Assembly (NCBI GenBank): GCA_016870115.1
Contig: VGCH01000026.1
Span: 1-42,723 of the forward strand
Length of the DNA: 42,723 bases
From: Alphaproteobacteria bacterium
GTDB taxonomy: Bacteria > Pseudomonadota > Alphaproteobacteria > Reyranellales > Reyranellaceae
Direction of reading: 5' to 3'
In this document: positions 16,569 through 25,619 of the stretch, in pieces
How the letters are laid out: each line of letters begins with the position of its first letter
Numbering within the stretch: position 1 is the first letter of the stretch
The notes under the pieces: model-generated
The model's input: only the letters and a program-made list of their open reading frames with translations
Told to the model about the DNA's origin: nothing
Database searches by the model: none
Position numbers and translations under genes: made by a program

Positions 16569-17531
16569 GTGACACCGGAATATGTGAGCCGTCGCCTGTT
16601 GCTGCTGATCCCGGCGCTGTTCGGGATCAGCATCTTCCTGTTCGCACTGCTGGCAGCCGCGCCGGGCGATCCGTTCGAGGAGCTGGCGACCAACCCGGCG
16701 GTGCCGCCGGAGGTGCGCCTGGCGCTGCGCGAGAAGTTCGGCCTGGATGATCCGATCTGGCAACGCTACCTGCACTGGCTGGTCGCCATAGCGCAGGGCG
16801 ATTGGGGCTTCTCGTTCGTCAGCCGCATGGACGTGGATACGCTGATCCTGCAGCGGCTGCCCACGACCCTGGTGGTGATCGGCGCGAGCCAGATCGTGGC
16901 GATCATGGTGGCGCTGCCGGTCGGCGTGCTGGCCGCGACCCGGCCCTATTCGGTGTTCGACCAGGTCGCCAATACACTGGCCTTCGTGGGCTTCTCGCTC
17001 CCGACCTTCTTCACCGGACTGGTGTTCATCCTGGTGTTCTCCATCCAGCTCGACTGGCTGCCCTTCGTCTATCGCGCCGACGTGCCGGGCTCGGGCTGGC
17101 CCTGGCTTTGGACGCATATCAAACAGTCGATCATGCCGGTGATGGTGCTGGGCCTGTTCCAGGGCGGCGCGCTGGTGCGGTTCGTGCGCTCCTCGGTGCT
17201 GGACGTGATCAAGCTCGACTATGTCACCACCGCGCGCTCCAAGGGCATCGGCGAGCGCAAGGTGCTGACCCGCCATGTGGTGCGCACCGCGCTGATCCCG
17301 GTGGTCACGCTGATCGCACTCCAGTTGCCGGCGGTGTTTTCGGGCGCGCTGGTGACGGAGCAGATTTTCCGCGTGCCGGGCATCGGCTCGCTGCTGATCG
17401 CCTCGATGCTGGCCAACGACACGCCCGTGGTCATGGCCGTGACCTTCGTCTCCGCGATCCTCGTCGTCGTCTTCAACCTTATCGCCGATTTCCTCTATGC
17501 CTCCCTCGACCCCCGCATCGCCTACCGCTGA
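16569..17531 (+). CDS. ABC transporter permease (DppB/OppB type)
   Basis: A 320-residue inner-membrane permease with six predicted helices. The N-terminus, YVSRRLLLLIPALFGISIF, and the following AAPGDPFEEL block are typical of DppB. The cytoplasmic EAA-like loop that contacts the ATPase is DYVTTARSKGIGERKVLTRH. Translation starts with GTG at 16569, which places the first helix at once. It forms the channel with the next permease, whose gene overlaps its end by 35 bases. The imported solute is that bound by the upstream receptor. Confidence 0.92.
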   Translation: MTPEYVSRRLLLLIPALFGISIFLFALLAAAPGDPFEELATNPAVPPEVRLALREKFGLDDPIWQRYLHWLVAIAQGDWGFSFVSRMDVDTLILQRLPTTLVVIGASQIVAIMVALPVGVLAATRPYSVFDQVANTLAFVGFSLPTFFTGLVFILVFSIQLDWLPFVYRADVPGSGWPWLWTHIKQSIMPVMVLGLFQGGALVRFVRSSVLDVIKLDYVTTARSKGIGERKVLTRHVVRTALIPVVTLIALQLPAVFSGALVTEQIFRVPGIGSLLIASMLANDTPVVMAVTFVSAILVVVFNLIADFLYASLDPRIAYR

Positions 17532-18450
17532 CGGCGCGCCGCCCGTCGCGGCCGCCGTCGCCGCGCCCCGTCGACCGGTGACGCCGGCGGCCGAGGCTTG
17601 GCGCCGTTTCCGCAAGCATCGGCTGGCCGTGTGGAGCGCGGTCGTACTCGCCCTGATGGTGCTCGCCATCGCCTTCGGCGAGTTGCTGTGGCCGGTGCCG
17701 ATCAACGAGATCGATTTCACTGCCAAGCTGAAGGGGCCTTCACTCAAGCATCCGTTCGGCACCGACGATCTCGGCCAGGACCTGCTCGCGCGCATCCTCT
17801 ACGGCGGCAAGATTTCGCTCGCGGTCGGGCTGGCAGCCATGGTCGTCGCGGTGTTTGTCGGTGTGCTGGTTGGCGCCGTGTCCGGCATGGCGGGGGGCCG
17901 CGTCGATGCGTTCCTGATGTGGCTGACCGATCTGTTCCTGACGCTGCCGACGCTGCCGCTGCTCCTGCTGGTGATGTACCTGTTCCGCGACCCGGTGAAG
18001 GCGGTGTTCGGCCCCGAGGCCGGCGCCCTGATCCTGATCGTGTCGGTGGTGGGCGGCTTGCGCTGGATGCCGGTTGCCCGGCTGGTGCGCGCGCAATTCC
18101 TGTCGCTGCGCGAGAAGGAATTCGTCGAGGCGGCGCGCGCGCTCGGCGCGTCGCGGACCCGGCTGGTGATGCAGCACATCCTGCCCAACGTGGCCGGACC
18201 GGTGATCGTCGCGGCGAGCATCGACGTCGCCGCCGCGATCCTCGCGGAGTCGACCCTGTCGTTCCTCGGCCTCGGCTTCCCGTCGGACATTCCGACCTGG
18301 GGCAGCATGCTGCGCGACGCCAAGGACTATCTCGACATCGCGCCGCATTGGGCGCTGTTCCCGGGCACCATGATCTTCCTCGCGGTGCTCACCATCAACT
18401 ATATCGGCGACGGTTTGCGCGACGCGCTCGATCCGCGACGCGTCATCTGA
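17497..18450 (+). CDS. ABC transporter permease (DppC/OppC type)
   Basis: A 317-residue permease. A proline/alanine-rich cytoplasmic N-terminal tail precedes [18 protein letters not shown], the typical first helix of DppC. The block [20 protein letters not shown] and the EAA loop [20 protein letters not shown] are both diagnostic. The gene starts inside the previous permease gene (35-base overlap, different frame), so expression is tightly coupled. The ATPase gene follows after 13 bases. Confidence 0.92.
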   Translation: MPPSTPASPTADGAPPVAAAVAAPRRPVTPAAEAWRRFRKHRLAVWSAVVLALMVLAIAFGELLWPVPINEIDFTAKLKGPSLKHPFGTDDLGQDLLARILYGGKISLAVGLAAMVVAVFVGVLVGAVSGMAGGRVDAFLMWLTDLFLTLPTLPLLLLVMYLFRDPVKAVFGPEAGALILIVSVVGGLRWMPVARLVRAQFLSLREKEFVEAARALGASRTRLVMQHILPNVAGPVIVAASIDVAAAILAESTLSFLGLGFPSDIPTWGSMLRDAKDYLDIAPHWALFPGTMIFLAVLTINYIGDGLRDALDPRRVI

Positions 18451-18463
18451 CCGGGCCGGAGAG

Positions 18464-19432
18464 ATGTCGCAGCCGCTGCTCGATATCCAGGGACTGAGAA
18501 CCTGGTTCAAGACCGATGACGGCATGGTGCGCGCCGTCGACGGCGTTTCAATGTCGATCGCCGCCGGCGAGACGCTCGCGGTGGTGGGCGAATCCGGTTG
18601 CGGCAAGTCGGTGACCGCGCGTTCGGTGCTGAAGCTCCTCGACATGCCGCCGGGCCGCTTCGAGGCGGGCCGGATCCTGTGGCAGGGGCGGGATCTCATC
18701 CCGTTGCCGGAGTCCGAGATGAACTCGATCCGGGCGCGGGAGGTCTCGATGATCTTCCAGGAGCCGATGACCTCGCTCAATCCGGTCTATAGCGTGGGCG
18801 AGCAGATCGCCGAGTCGCTCCGGCTGCACGAGAAGCTCGCGCCCAAGGCGGCGATGGCCGCGGCGGTCGAGATGCTGCGGCTGGTCCAGATTCCCAACCC
18901 CGACCGGCGGGTGCACGACTATCCGCACCAGTTCTCCGGCGGCATGCGCCAGCGCGCGATGATCGCGATGGCACTCGCCTGCAAGCCGAAGCTGGTGATC
19001 GCCGACGAACCCACGACGGCGCTCGACGTCACCATCCAGGCGCAGATCCTGGAACTGCTCGCCGACATGAAGTCGCGGTTCGGCATGGCGATCATGCTGA
19101 TCACCCACGCCATGGGCGTGGTCGCCGAGACCGCGCAGCGCGTCGTGGTGATGTACGCCGGCAAGGTGGTCGAGGAAGCGACGGTCGAGGAGCTCTTCGG
19201 CAATCCGCGGCACCCCTACACGCAGGGTCTGATCCGCTCGATTCCGCGCGTCGACCGGTCGGCCGTCAAGCAGCGGCTGGAGCAGATCCCGGGCACGGTG
19301 CCCAGCCTGCTCAATCCGCCGGTCGGCTGCCGCTTTGCCGCGCGCTGCAAGTTCGCGACCGACGCCTGCCGCGCCGCCGAGCCGCCGCTGCGCGAGGTCG
19401 CTCCCGGTCACAAGGCGGCCTGCATCCTATGA
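18464..19432 (+). CDS. ABC transporter ATP-binding protein (DppD/OppD type)
   Basis: A 322-residue ATPase. Walker A is GESGCGKS (42-49), the signature is [15 protein letters not shown], and Walker B with its glutamate is [12 protein letters not shown]. The C-terminal oligopeptide/dipeptide extension contains [14 protein letters not shown], whose four cysteines resemble the iron-sulfur-type cysteine motif seen in many DppD and DppF proteins. It energises import together with the next gene product, with which it should form a heterodimer. A GGAGAG site precedes the ATG at 18464, and its stop overlaps the start of the next gene (ATGA). Confidence 0.93.
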   Translation: MSQPLLDIQGLRTWFKTDDGMVRAVDGVSMSIAAGETLAVVGESGCGKSVTARSVLKLLDMPPGRFEAGRILWQGRDLIPLPESEMNSIRAREVSMIFQEPMTSLNPVYSVGEQIAESLRLHEKLAPKAAMAAAVEMLRLVQIPNPDRRVHDYPHQFSGGMRQRAMIAMALACKPKLVIADEPTTALDVTIQAQILELLADMKSRFGMAIMLITHAMGVVAETAQRVVVMYAGKVVEEATVEELFGNPRHPYTQGLIRSIPRVDRSAVKQRLEQIPGTVPSLLNPPVGCRFAARCKFATDACRAAEPPLREVAPGHKAACIL

Positions 19433-20406
19433 GCGACAAGACACCCCTGCTGTCGGTCCGCGACCTCAAGAAGCACTTCTCGGTGCGCGGCGGCGTCTTC
19501 GCGCGCGAGGTCGGGCGGGTCCACGCGGTGGACGGCGTCAGCTTCGAGGTCGCCGCCGGCGAGACGCTCGGCATGGTGGGCGAGTCGGGCTGCGGCAAGT
19601 CCACGACCGGGCGCTGCGTGCTGCGACTGATTGAGCCGACCTCCGGCGAGATCAGCTTCCAGGGCCGGGACGTGCGCAAGATGGGCACGGAAGAACTGCG
19701 CGCGCTGCGCCGCGACATGCAGATCATCTTCCAGGATCCCTACGCCTCCCTGAACCCCCGCCTGACCGTCGGTGGAATCATCGGTGAGGCGCTCACCATC
19801 CACAAGCTGGTGAAGAACCGCGCCGAGCAGGAAGCGAGGGTCGTCGAGCTTCTGGAGACGGTCGGCCTGCAGGCCGATCATGCGCGACGCTTCCCGCACG
19901 AGTTCTCCGGCGGCCAGCGCCAGCGCATCGGCATCGCCCGCGCGCTCGCGGTGGAACCCAAGTTGATCGTCTGCGACGAGCCGGTCTCGGCGCTGGATGT
20001 GTCGATCCAGGCGCAGGTCATCAACCTTCTGGAGGATCTCCAGGAGAAGTTCGGCCTCACCTATCTCTTCATCGCCCACGATCTCAGCGTGGTCGAACAC
20101 ATCTCGACCCGCGTCGCGGTGATGTATCTCGGCCGCATCGTCGAGATCGCCCCGGCGCACGACCTCTACGTTAGGCCGCTGCATCCCTACACCGAGGCGT
20201 TGCTGTCGGCAGTGCCGATTCCCGACCCCAAGGTCAAGCGGTCGCGCATCGTGCTGAAGGGCGATGTGCCCAACCCGATCTCGCCGCCGTCGGGGTGCCA
20301 CTTCCATACCCGTTGCCCGATCGCCGAGGCGCGCTGCACCACCGAGGCGCCGGTGCTCAAGGATTGCGGCGGCGGCCACCGGGTGGCCTGCCATCTGCGG
20401 GGCTGA
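19429..20406 (+). CDS. ABC transporter ATP-binding protein (DppF/OppF type)
   Basis: A 325-residue ATPase. Walker A is GESGCGKS (51-58), the signature is [15 protein letters not shown], and Walker B is [12 protein letters not shown]. The C-terminal extension ends with a cysteine cluster, [29 protein letters not shown] is the usual Q-loop region of DppF. It overlaps the preceding ATPase gene by four bases and is the last recognisable component of the importer. A small secreted protein gene begins 97 bases downstream and may belong to the same transcript. Confidence 0.93.
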   Translation: MSDKTPLLSVRDLKKHFSVRGGVFAREVGRVHAVDGVSFEVAAGETLGMVGESGCGKSTTGRCVLRLIEPTSGEISFQGRDVRKMGTEELRALRRDMQIIFQDPYASLNPRLTVGGIIGEALTIHKLVKNRAEQEARVVELLETVGLQADHARRFPHEFSGGQRQRIGIARALAVEPKLIVCDEPVSALDVSIQAQVINLLEDLQEKFGLTYLFIAHDLSVVEHISTRVAVMYLGRIVEIAPAHDLYVRPLHPYTEALLSAVPIPDPKVKRSRIVLKGDVPNPISPPSGCHFHTRCPIAEARCTTEAPVLKDCGGGHRVACHLRG

Positions 20407-20503
20407 GCCGGCTCGCATCGCTCAGCCCGTTTGCACGAGACATCTGCACATTCCCCGCCGCCCGGGCTATCGTCCGGTGCGTTCATCATCGGGGAGAGAG
20501 CAG

Positions 20504-20860
20504 ATGCGCACGGTACTTCTGGCGGCGGCACTGGCGGCGGGAGCGATGATTGCGGCTCCGACGGCGCCCGCATCGGCCCAGGTCATCATGACCGTGAACC
20601 ACGCCACGACCGGCGGCATGACACCCGGCGCGTGCAAGTCGAAGGCTCGGCGGGTCCTCGATATGGCCGGCGTCCGGTATCACGACGAAACCGCCTCGGC
20701 GATCTGGGGCATCCAGGGTGAGGGCTCCTGGCAGTACATGGTGGTCATGTACTGCCTCAGCACCCGTGATGTCGTGGTGTTCACGGCGGCTGGCGCGGAC
20801 CGCAACCAGACGCAGCCGCTCGTCGACCGCATGCTGGACGCCTGGAACCGCACGCAGTGA
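20504..20860 (+). CDS. Small secreted protein of unknown function, two cysteines
   Basis: A 118-residue protein with a clear Sec signal peptide: MRT, a leucine/alanine core, and a likely cut after ASA at residue 25. The mature protein of about 93 residues has only two cysteines, C44 and C84, which could form one disulfide in the periplasm. It is rich in aromatic and small residues and has no motif I recognise. The ATG at 20504 is preceded by a good GGGGAGAGAG ribosome site, which supports its being a real gene. It sits just downstream of the ABC importer, in the same direction. A role with the importer is possible but unproven. Confidence 0.72.
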   Translation: MRTVLLAAALAAGAMIAAPTAPASAQVIMTVNHATTGGMTPGACKSKARRVLDMAGVRYHDETASAIWGIQGEGSWQYMVVMYCLSTRDVVVFTAAGADRNQTQPLVDRMLDAWNRTQ

Positions 20861-20891
20861 GGCCGGCGCGGCCTGTGCCATACTCGGTCGG

Positions 20892-22127
20892 GTGAGCGCC
20901 TCTCCGTCGATCCTGCGGCCCTTCGCGGTCCGTAGCTTCCGCTTCCAGTGGCCCGCCGATCTCGCGACCTCCTGGGCCGCCGAGATGGAGGCGATCATCC
21001 TCGGCTGGTTCGTGCTGGTCGAGACGCAGTCGGTGCTGGCGCTCGCGCTCTATGGCGCGCTGCGCATGCTGGGCACGCTGCTGGCGCCGGCCTTCGCCAT
21101 GGCGGGCGACCGGCTGGGCTACCGGAACCTTCTGTGCGTGATGCGCGGGACCTATCTGGTCTGCGCCGCGGCCATCGCGACGCTCGCGCTGACCGGCAAT
21201 GCGACGCCGACCGCCGTGCTGGCCGTGGCGCTGGTGGGGGGCCTCGTGCAGCCCAACGACATCGCCATGCGCAACCTGCTGGTCGGCCAGACCATGCCGC
21301 CGGCCCTGCTCACGCCCGCGATGGGCATCGCGCGCACCACGATGGACAGCGCCCGCATTGCGGGCGCCGTGGCGGGCGCCGGGCTGGTCGCGGCGATGGG
21401 GATGGGCGCGGCCTACCTCGCGGTCTCCGCCTTCTATCTGGTGTCGGTCCTGCTGATCCTGGGCGCGGACGCGAGCCGCGCGCGGATCGTGGCGGCCGAC
21501 GTGAAGCCATGGGCCGATCTGCGGGAAGGTCTCGTCCATATCTGGACCGAGCCGCATCTGCGGGCCGCGATCCTGATCGCCTTTCTGGTGAACCTCACCG
21601 CCTATCCGCTGTCGGGCTCGCTGCTCGCCCATGTCGCGCGCGATATCTATGGCCTCGATCAGCGCGGCCTCGGCTGGCTGGTCGCGGCCTGGGCGACCGG
21701 CGCGCTGGCCGGCTCGCTGCTGCTGTCCACCGTTCTGGCGTCGGCCGGGCCCGCGCGACTGACCCTGTTCTGGGGCGTCGTCTGGTTCGGCCTGAACGCG
21801 GCCTTCGCGCTCACGACCGATTGGCGGATCGGCGCGCCGTTGCTCGCGATGTGCGGGTTGGCGCAAAGCCTTTGCGTCATTCCGATCGCGGTGATGCTGC
21901 TGCGCACGACGTCGTCCGTCTATCGGGCCCGCGTGATGGGCGTGCGCATGCTCGCGGTCTACGGCTTTCCGCTGGGACTGCTGGCGGCGGGCCCGCTGGT
22001 GCAGGCGTGGGGATTCGCGGCGACGGGTGCGATCTACAGCGCGGCCGGCCTGGCCGCCCTGATCGCGATCGGCGTCCGCTGGCGGGCCACGCTCTGGAAC
22101 GCGGGGGCGCCGGCCAATCGCGTCTGA
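20892..22127 (+). CDS. MFS transporter (MFS_3/enterobactin-exporter-like)
   Basis: A 411-residue membrane protein with about twelve hydrophobic helices. The beginning, FAVRSFRFQWPADLATSWAA, followed by a helix with the VLVETQSVLALAL run, fits the MFS_3/EntS-like group, in which proteins start with an RxFR motif before helix 1. The motif A-type loop is FAMAGDRLGYRN. There is no ATG near the right place; GTG at 20892 gives a normal N-terminus and lies 31 bases after the small secreted protein gene. Export of a small molecule is likely; the substrate is unknown. It ends 8 bases before the convergent thioesterase gene. Confidence 0.83.
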   Translation: MSASPSILRPFAVRSFRFQWPADLATSWAAEMEAIILGWFVLVETQSVLALALYGALRMLGTLLAPAFAMAGDRLGYRNLLCVMRGTYLVCAAAIATLALTGNATPTAVLAVALVGGLVQPNDIAMRNLLVGQTMPPALLTPAMGIARTTMDSARIAGAVAGAGLVAAMGMGAAYLAVSAFYLVSVLLILGADASRARIVAADVKPWADLREGLVHIWTEPHLRAAILIAFLVNLTAYPLSGSLLAHVARDIYGLDQRGLGWLVAAWATGALAGSLLLSTVLASAGPARLTLFWGVVWFGLNAAFALTTDWRIGAPLLAMCGLAQSLCVIPIAVMLLRTTSSVYRARVMGVRMLAVYGFPLGLLAAGPLVQAWGFAATGAIYSAAGLAALIAIGVRWRATLWNAGAPANRV

Positions 22128-22135
22128 CCGGCGGG

Positions 22136-22570
22136 TCAGAACCCGGCGATCCGGTACCGTTCGAGCGTCGCGCGGAACGCATCGTCGATCGGGTGGGGCG
22201 TCGCGCCCTTCAGCCGCACGATCGGCATTTCCGCGGCGGCAATGCAGACGCCATCCTTGAAGGCGCCGCCGCCCAGCAGCACCGACGCCGTGCCGACCCG
22301 GATCACGCCGCAGCCGAGCTCCACCCGGCCGGGCCAGTGCGACTCCGCCAGGAAGCTGACATTGAGGCCGGCGGAGATGCCGCGGACCCCGCCCTCGCCA
22401 CGCCCCATCATGCCGATCTCGCGGATGAAGCCGAGCCGTGCCGTCTCGAGATAGGCGCAGAGCGAAACGTTGTTCACGTGGCCGGCCGAGTCCTGGTCGG
22501 AGAAGCGCACCGTGTCCGACGTGCGGTAGGGATAGGCAGAGAGGTTTTGCAGGCGTTTGTCGCGCGACAT
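22136..22570 (-). CDS. Acyl-CoA thioesterase, 4HBT/YbgC-like hotdog fold
   Basis: A 144-residue single-hotdog protein. The motif RFSDQDSAGHVNNVSLCAYL (22-41) carries the catalytic-type aspartate D27 followed by the GHVNN turn, as in 4-hydroxybenzoyl-CoA thioesterase-type enzymes that hydrolyse acyl-CoA to free acid and CoA. A second gene at 25176 has the same motif, so the two are probably paralogues. It is divergent from the acyl-CoA dehydrogenase, with only 26 bases between start codons, so promoters must lie inside the opposite coding regions or be compact. The specific acyl group is not readable. Confidence 0.85.
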   Translation of the reverse strand: MSRDKRLQNLSAYPYRTSDTVRFSDQDSAGHVNNVSLCAYLETARLGFIREIGMMGRGEGGVRGISAGLNVSFLAESHWPGRVELGCGVIRVGTASVLLGGGAFKDGVCIAAAEMPIVRLKGATPHPIDDAFRATLERYRIAGF

Positions 22571-22596
22571 CGGCGGAGTGTAGCATCCGGCCCGCC

Positions 22597-23757
22597 ATGA
22601 CGGACCCCATCTTTGCCCCCGAACACGAGCTGATCCGCGACCAGATACGTCGCTTCGTCGACCAGGAGGTGCGGCCTCACGCCGACCGCTGGGAAAAGGA
22701 CGGCTTTGTGCCGCGCGACGTGCTGCGTCGCATGGGCGGGCTCGGCCTGTTCGGGCTGCGCGTGCCGGAGGCGCAGGGGGGCTCGGGCCTCGATGCCCGC
22801 GCGTCGGTCGTCCTGGCCGAGGAGGTCGGCCGCTCGGGCTATGGCGGCTTCGCGATCACAGTGCTGGTCCATACCGACATGGCCAGCCCGCACCTGCTGC
22901 GCTTCGGCAGCAAGCGCCAGCTCGAGAAGTATCTGCCGGGCGTGCTCGCCGGCTCGACGATCACGGCGGTGGGCGTCACCGAACCGGGTGCCGGGTCCGA
23001 TGTCGCCGGCATCCGCACGCGGGCCACGCGCGATGGCGCGCACTGGGTGCTGAACGGCGCCAAGATGTTCATCACCAATGGCGTGCATGGCGACCTTTAC
23101 TTCATCGCGGCCCGCAGCGACCCCGACGCCAAGGGCAGCCGCGCCATCACCATGTTTATCGTCGAGAAGGGCACGCCGGGCTTTCGCGTCGGGCGCGCCC
23201 TCGACAAGACCGGATGGCGCAGCTCCGACACCGCCGAGCTGATCTTCGAGGATTGTCGGGTGCCGGCCGAGAGTGTGCTCGGCGAGGAGAATCGCGGCTT
23301 CTACGCCATCATGGCCAACTTCCAGACCGAGCGGCTGGTGATCGGCGCCATGGCGATGGCCGAGGCCCGCGAGGCGCTGCGCCTCACCTTCGAGCATGTG
23401 AATGCCCGCACCGCGTTCGGGGCGCCCCTGTGGGAGAAACAGACCATCCGCCAGCGCCTCGCCAAGCGGCTGGCCGAAGTCGAGGCGGCGCGCCGGCTGA
23501 TCCATCACACCGCCTGGCTCGACGCGCAGGGGCAGGAGTGCGTGGCGCAAGTTTCGATGGTCAAGGCACTGGCCGGCGATCTGGTGAACGAGGTTCTGTT
23601 CGACTGCGTGCAGTTCCATGGCGGCATGGGCTTCGTGCGCGAGACCGCCGTCGAGCGCATCGCCCGCGACGTGCGCGTTCAGGCGATCGGCGGGGGCGCC
23701 AGTGAGGTGATGCTGGAGGAGATCGCCAAGCGCTACGGACCGGCGCTGGCGACGTAG
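22597..23757 (+). CDS. Acyl-CoA dehydrogenase
   Basis: A 386-residue FAD-dependent acyl-CoA dehydrogenase, oxidising acyl-CoA to the 2,3-enoyl-CoA. Family blocks are VGVTEPGAGSDVAG (125-138), KMFITNG (156-162), GWRSSDTAELIFEDCRVP (206-223) and FHGGMGFVRET (340-350). At the position where medium-chain enzymes have the catalytic glutamate (YEGT) it has GGGA. Instead, E245 in QTERLVIGA sits where isovaleryl- and long-chain enzymes have their base. This suggests the IVD/LCAD-type arrangement and perhaps a branched or long acyl substrate. The ATG at 22597 gives the usual start. A MaoC hydratase and other hotdog genes follow in the same direction. Confidence 0.92.
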   Translation: MTDPIFAPEHELIRDQIRRFVDQEVRPHADRWEKDGFVPRDVLRRMGGLGLFGLRVPEAQGGSGLDARASVVLAEEVGRSGYGGFAITVLVHTDMASPHLLRFGSKRQLEKYLPGVLAGSTITAVGVTEPGAGSDVAGIRTRATRDGAHWVLNGAKMFITNGVHGDLYFIAARSDPDAKGSRAITMFIVEKGTPGFRVGRALDKTGWRSSDTAELIFEDCRVPAESVLGEENRGFYAIMANFQTERLVIGAMAMAEAREALRLTFEHVNARTAFGAPLWEKQTIRQRLAKRLAEVEAARRLIHHTAWLDAQGQECVAQVSMVKALAGDLVNEVLFDCVQFHGGMGFVRETAVERIARDVRVQAIGGGASEVMLEEIAKRYGPALAT

Positions 23758-23859
23758 ACTCCTTGCGCCAAGGCGAGGCACGCGCCGACCATTCCAGGCA
23801 CGTGCTCCGACGCGCCCGACTCTTGCTTGGCGACAACGGCTCTGCGATGACGGCGGGCG

Positions 23860-24330
23860 ATGAAAACGGCGGAACCCCTCTACTGGGAAGACTATGCTGT
23901 CGGGCAGCGCTATCCGCTCGGCCAGACGAGCTTCACCGAGACCGAGATCGTGGCGTTCGCCCGCGAGTTCGACCCGCAATCCTTCCATATCGACAGCGGG
24001 GCGGCGGCAACCTCGATGTATGGCGGCCTGATCGCGTCGGGCTGGCACATCAATGCCAAGCTGATGCGCCTCTTTGTCGACAACTACCTCGACACCCGCA
24101 CGTCGCTCGGCTCGCCGGGCGTCGACAAGGTGCGCTGGCTGCGCCCGGTCCGGGCTGGCGACACACTCACTGCCTGGATCGAGTGCACGGCCAAGACGCC
24201 CTCGCGCAGCAAGCCGGATCGCGGGGTCCTGCACGAGAAATGGCTTGCCGAGAACCAGCGCGGCGAGCTCGTCGTGACCATCGAGGGCATGGGCATGGTC
24301 CGTCGCCGGCCGGCCGCGGGGGCGGTATGA
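23860..24330 (+). CDS. MaoC family dehydratase (R-specific enoyl-CoA hydratase-like)
   Basis: A 156-residue hotdog-fold protein. The hydratase motif is FDPQSFHIDSGAAATSMYGG, with D38 and H43 as the expected catalytic pair, followed by GLIASGWH. Such enzymes add water to 2-enoyl-CoA or act on related beta-hydroxyacyl thioesters. Placed 102 bases after the acyl-CoA dehydrogenase, it would take that enzyme's product in a beta-oxidation-like step (inference from order and family). Its stop overlaps the next start as ATGA, so it is translationally coupled to the VOC protein. Confidence 0.9.
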   Translation: MKTAEPLYWEDYAVGQRYPLGQTSFTETEIVAFAREFDPQSFHIDSGAAATSMYGGLIASGWHINAKLMRLFVDNYLDTRTSLGSPGVDKVRWLRPVRAGDTLTAWIECTAKTPSRSKPDRGVLHEKWLAENQRGELVVTIEGMGMVRRRPAAGAV

Positions 24331-25172
24331 GCCGCGCGGTCCGTGGCATCGATCACGCCGTGATCGTGGTCCAGGATATCGACGCGGCGGAAACCGCCTA
24401 CCGGCGGCTCGGCTTCGCGGTGCGCCCCCGCGGCTTCCACACCTCGTTGGGGACCGCCAATCACCTCGTGATGTTCGGCAACGACTATTTCGAGCTCCTG
24501 GGCGTGGTTCAGGCCAACGACTTCAACGCCGAGCGGCGCGCGCTCCTGGCGGCCAAGGGCGGCGGACTCGCCAACCTGGCGGTGGCCACCGATGGCGCCG
24601 ATCTCGTGCATGCCGCGTGGCGCGAGGCCGGTCTCGCGCCCGATGCACCTCTGGCCTTCGGTCGCGATGTCGAGATCGCGGGGCGCACCGAGCATGCCCG
24701 GTTCCGGACCGTGCGCGTCCCCAAACCGCACTATCCGGTGGTGGGGCTCTTTGCCTGCGATCACTTGACGCCCGGGTTCGTCTACCGACCCGAATGGTCG
24801 CAGCACGACAATGGCGCCGTCGCGCTAGCGGGTGCGGTGGTGGTGTGCGATGCCCCGGCCGGCCAGTCGACGTTGTTGGCCAAGTTCTTCGGCACCGGTG
24901 CGGTGCAGGCGACCGCGGATGGGCTCTCCGTCGGCACCGGCACGATCCCGCTGGAATACATGACCCGTGATGTCTTCGCGCGACGGCACGACGGGCTCGT
25001 GCCGGCCCGCAGCGACGATCATCCCGCGCTCCTCGCCTTCCGGGTGACGAGCCTCGATCGCTGCGCGGCGAGGCTGGGGCAGGGTGGTGTGGCGTTCCGT
25101 CGGTCGGCCGGTCGGCTGCTCGTGGCGGCGGGCGAGGCCGCGGGCGTCGCGTTGGCGTTCCAAGAGGGCTGA
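24327..25172 (+). CDS. VOC/glyoxalase-like domain protein
   Basis: A 281-residue protein of the vicinal oxygen chelate superfamily, in the larger glyoxalase-like form. The first betaalphabetabetabeta module begins GIDHAVIVVQDIDAAETAYRRLGF, of which H10 is the likely first metal ligand, and continues with HLVMFGNDYFELLGV, whose glutamate is a second ligand candidate. A second, more degenerate module follows around residues 140-280. Members of the superfamily include epimerases, dioxygenases and glyoxalases, all metal-dependent. The reaction here is unknown; the setting among acyl-CoA enzymes makes an acyl-CoA epimerase-like or isomerase-like step conceivable. The ATG overlaps the MaoC stop, and the next gene starts 3 bases after its stop. 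Confidence 0.82.
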   Translation: MSRAVRGIDHAVIVVQDIDAAETAYRRLGFAVRPRGFHTSLGTANHLVMFGNDYFELLGVVQANDFNAERRALLAAKGGGLANLAVATDGADLVHAAWREAGLAPDAPLAFGRDVEIAGRTEHARFRTVRVPKPHYPVVGLFACDHLTPGFVYRPEWSQHDNGAVALAGAVVVCDAPAGQSTLLAKFFGTGAVQATADGLSVGTGTIPLEYMTRDVFARRHDGLVPARSDDHPALLAFRVTSLDRCAARLGQGGVAFRRSAGRLLVAAGEAAGVALAFQEG

Positions 25173-25175
25173 GCG

Positions 25176-25619
25176 ATGGACCTGACCCAGCGCGCGCTCT
25201 ACGGCTTCGCGACCGACGAGAATCTGCGCTTCGCCGACCAGGACGCGAACGGCCACGTCAACAACGGCGCCTTCACGCAGCTGATGGAGACTGCCCGCGT
25301 CCGCTATATCGGCGAGATCGTGCGCCGGCCCGAGCTGCCGCGCGTGCGCATGGTGGTGGGTCGGCTGGAGGTCGATTTCCGTCGTCAGATGTTCTATCCC
25401 GGCCGCGCCACAGCGTGCGCGCGCGTGGTGGAAGTCTTCGAGAAGCGGATGGTGATCGGCCAGGCTCTGTTCGATGCGGCGGGCAACTGCACCGCCACGC
25501 TCCGTGCGACCATGGTGTGCCTCGACGAGGCGACGCACCGGTCTACCGCGTTCCCGCCCGAGGTTCGCCACGCGCTCGACCGCCTCGCCACCTCTCCCGA
25601 CGGACTGTACCCGCCATGA
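25176..25619 (+). CDS. Acyl-CoA thioesterase, 4HBT-like hotdog fold
   Basis: A 147-residue hotdog protein with RFADQDANGHVNNGAFTQLM (18-37), the same D-x-x-GHVNN signature as the protein encoded at 22136-22570; D23 is the expected catalytic residue. It should release free acid from an acyl-CoA. AGAGGG lies upstream of the ATG at 25176, 3 bases after the VOC gene, and its stop overlaps the next thioesterase start (ATGA). It is therefore an internal member of a compact operon. Confidence 0.87.
   Translation: MDLTQRALYGFATDENLRFADQDANGHVNNGAFTQLMETARVRYIGEIVRRPELPRVRMVVGRLEVDFRRQMFYPGRATACARVVEVFEKRMVIGQALFDAAGNCTATLRATMVCLDEATHRSTAFPPEVRHALDRLATSPDGLYPP

Noticed and set aside
18464-20406. Assigning nickel (nik) or glutathione (gsi) specificity to the ABC importer
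   Set aside because: The receptor and ATPases show only general family 5 features; no ligand-specific residues can be identified by eye.
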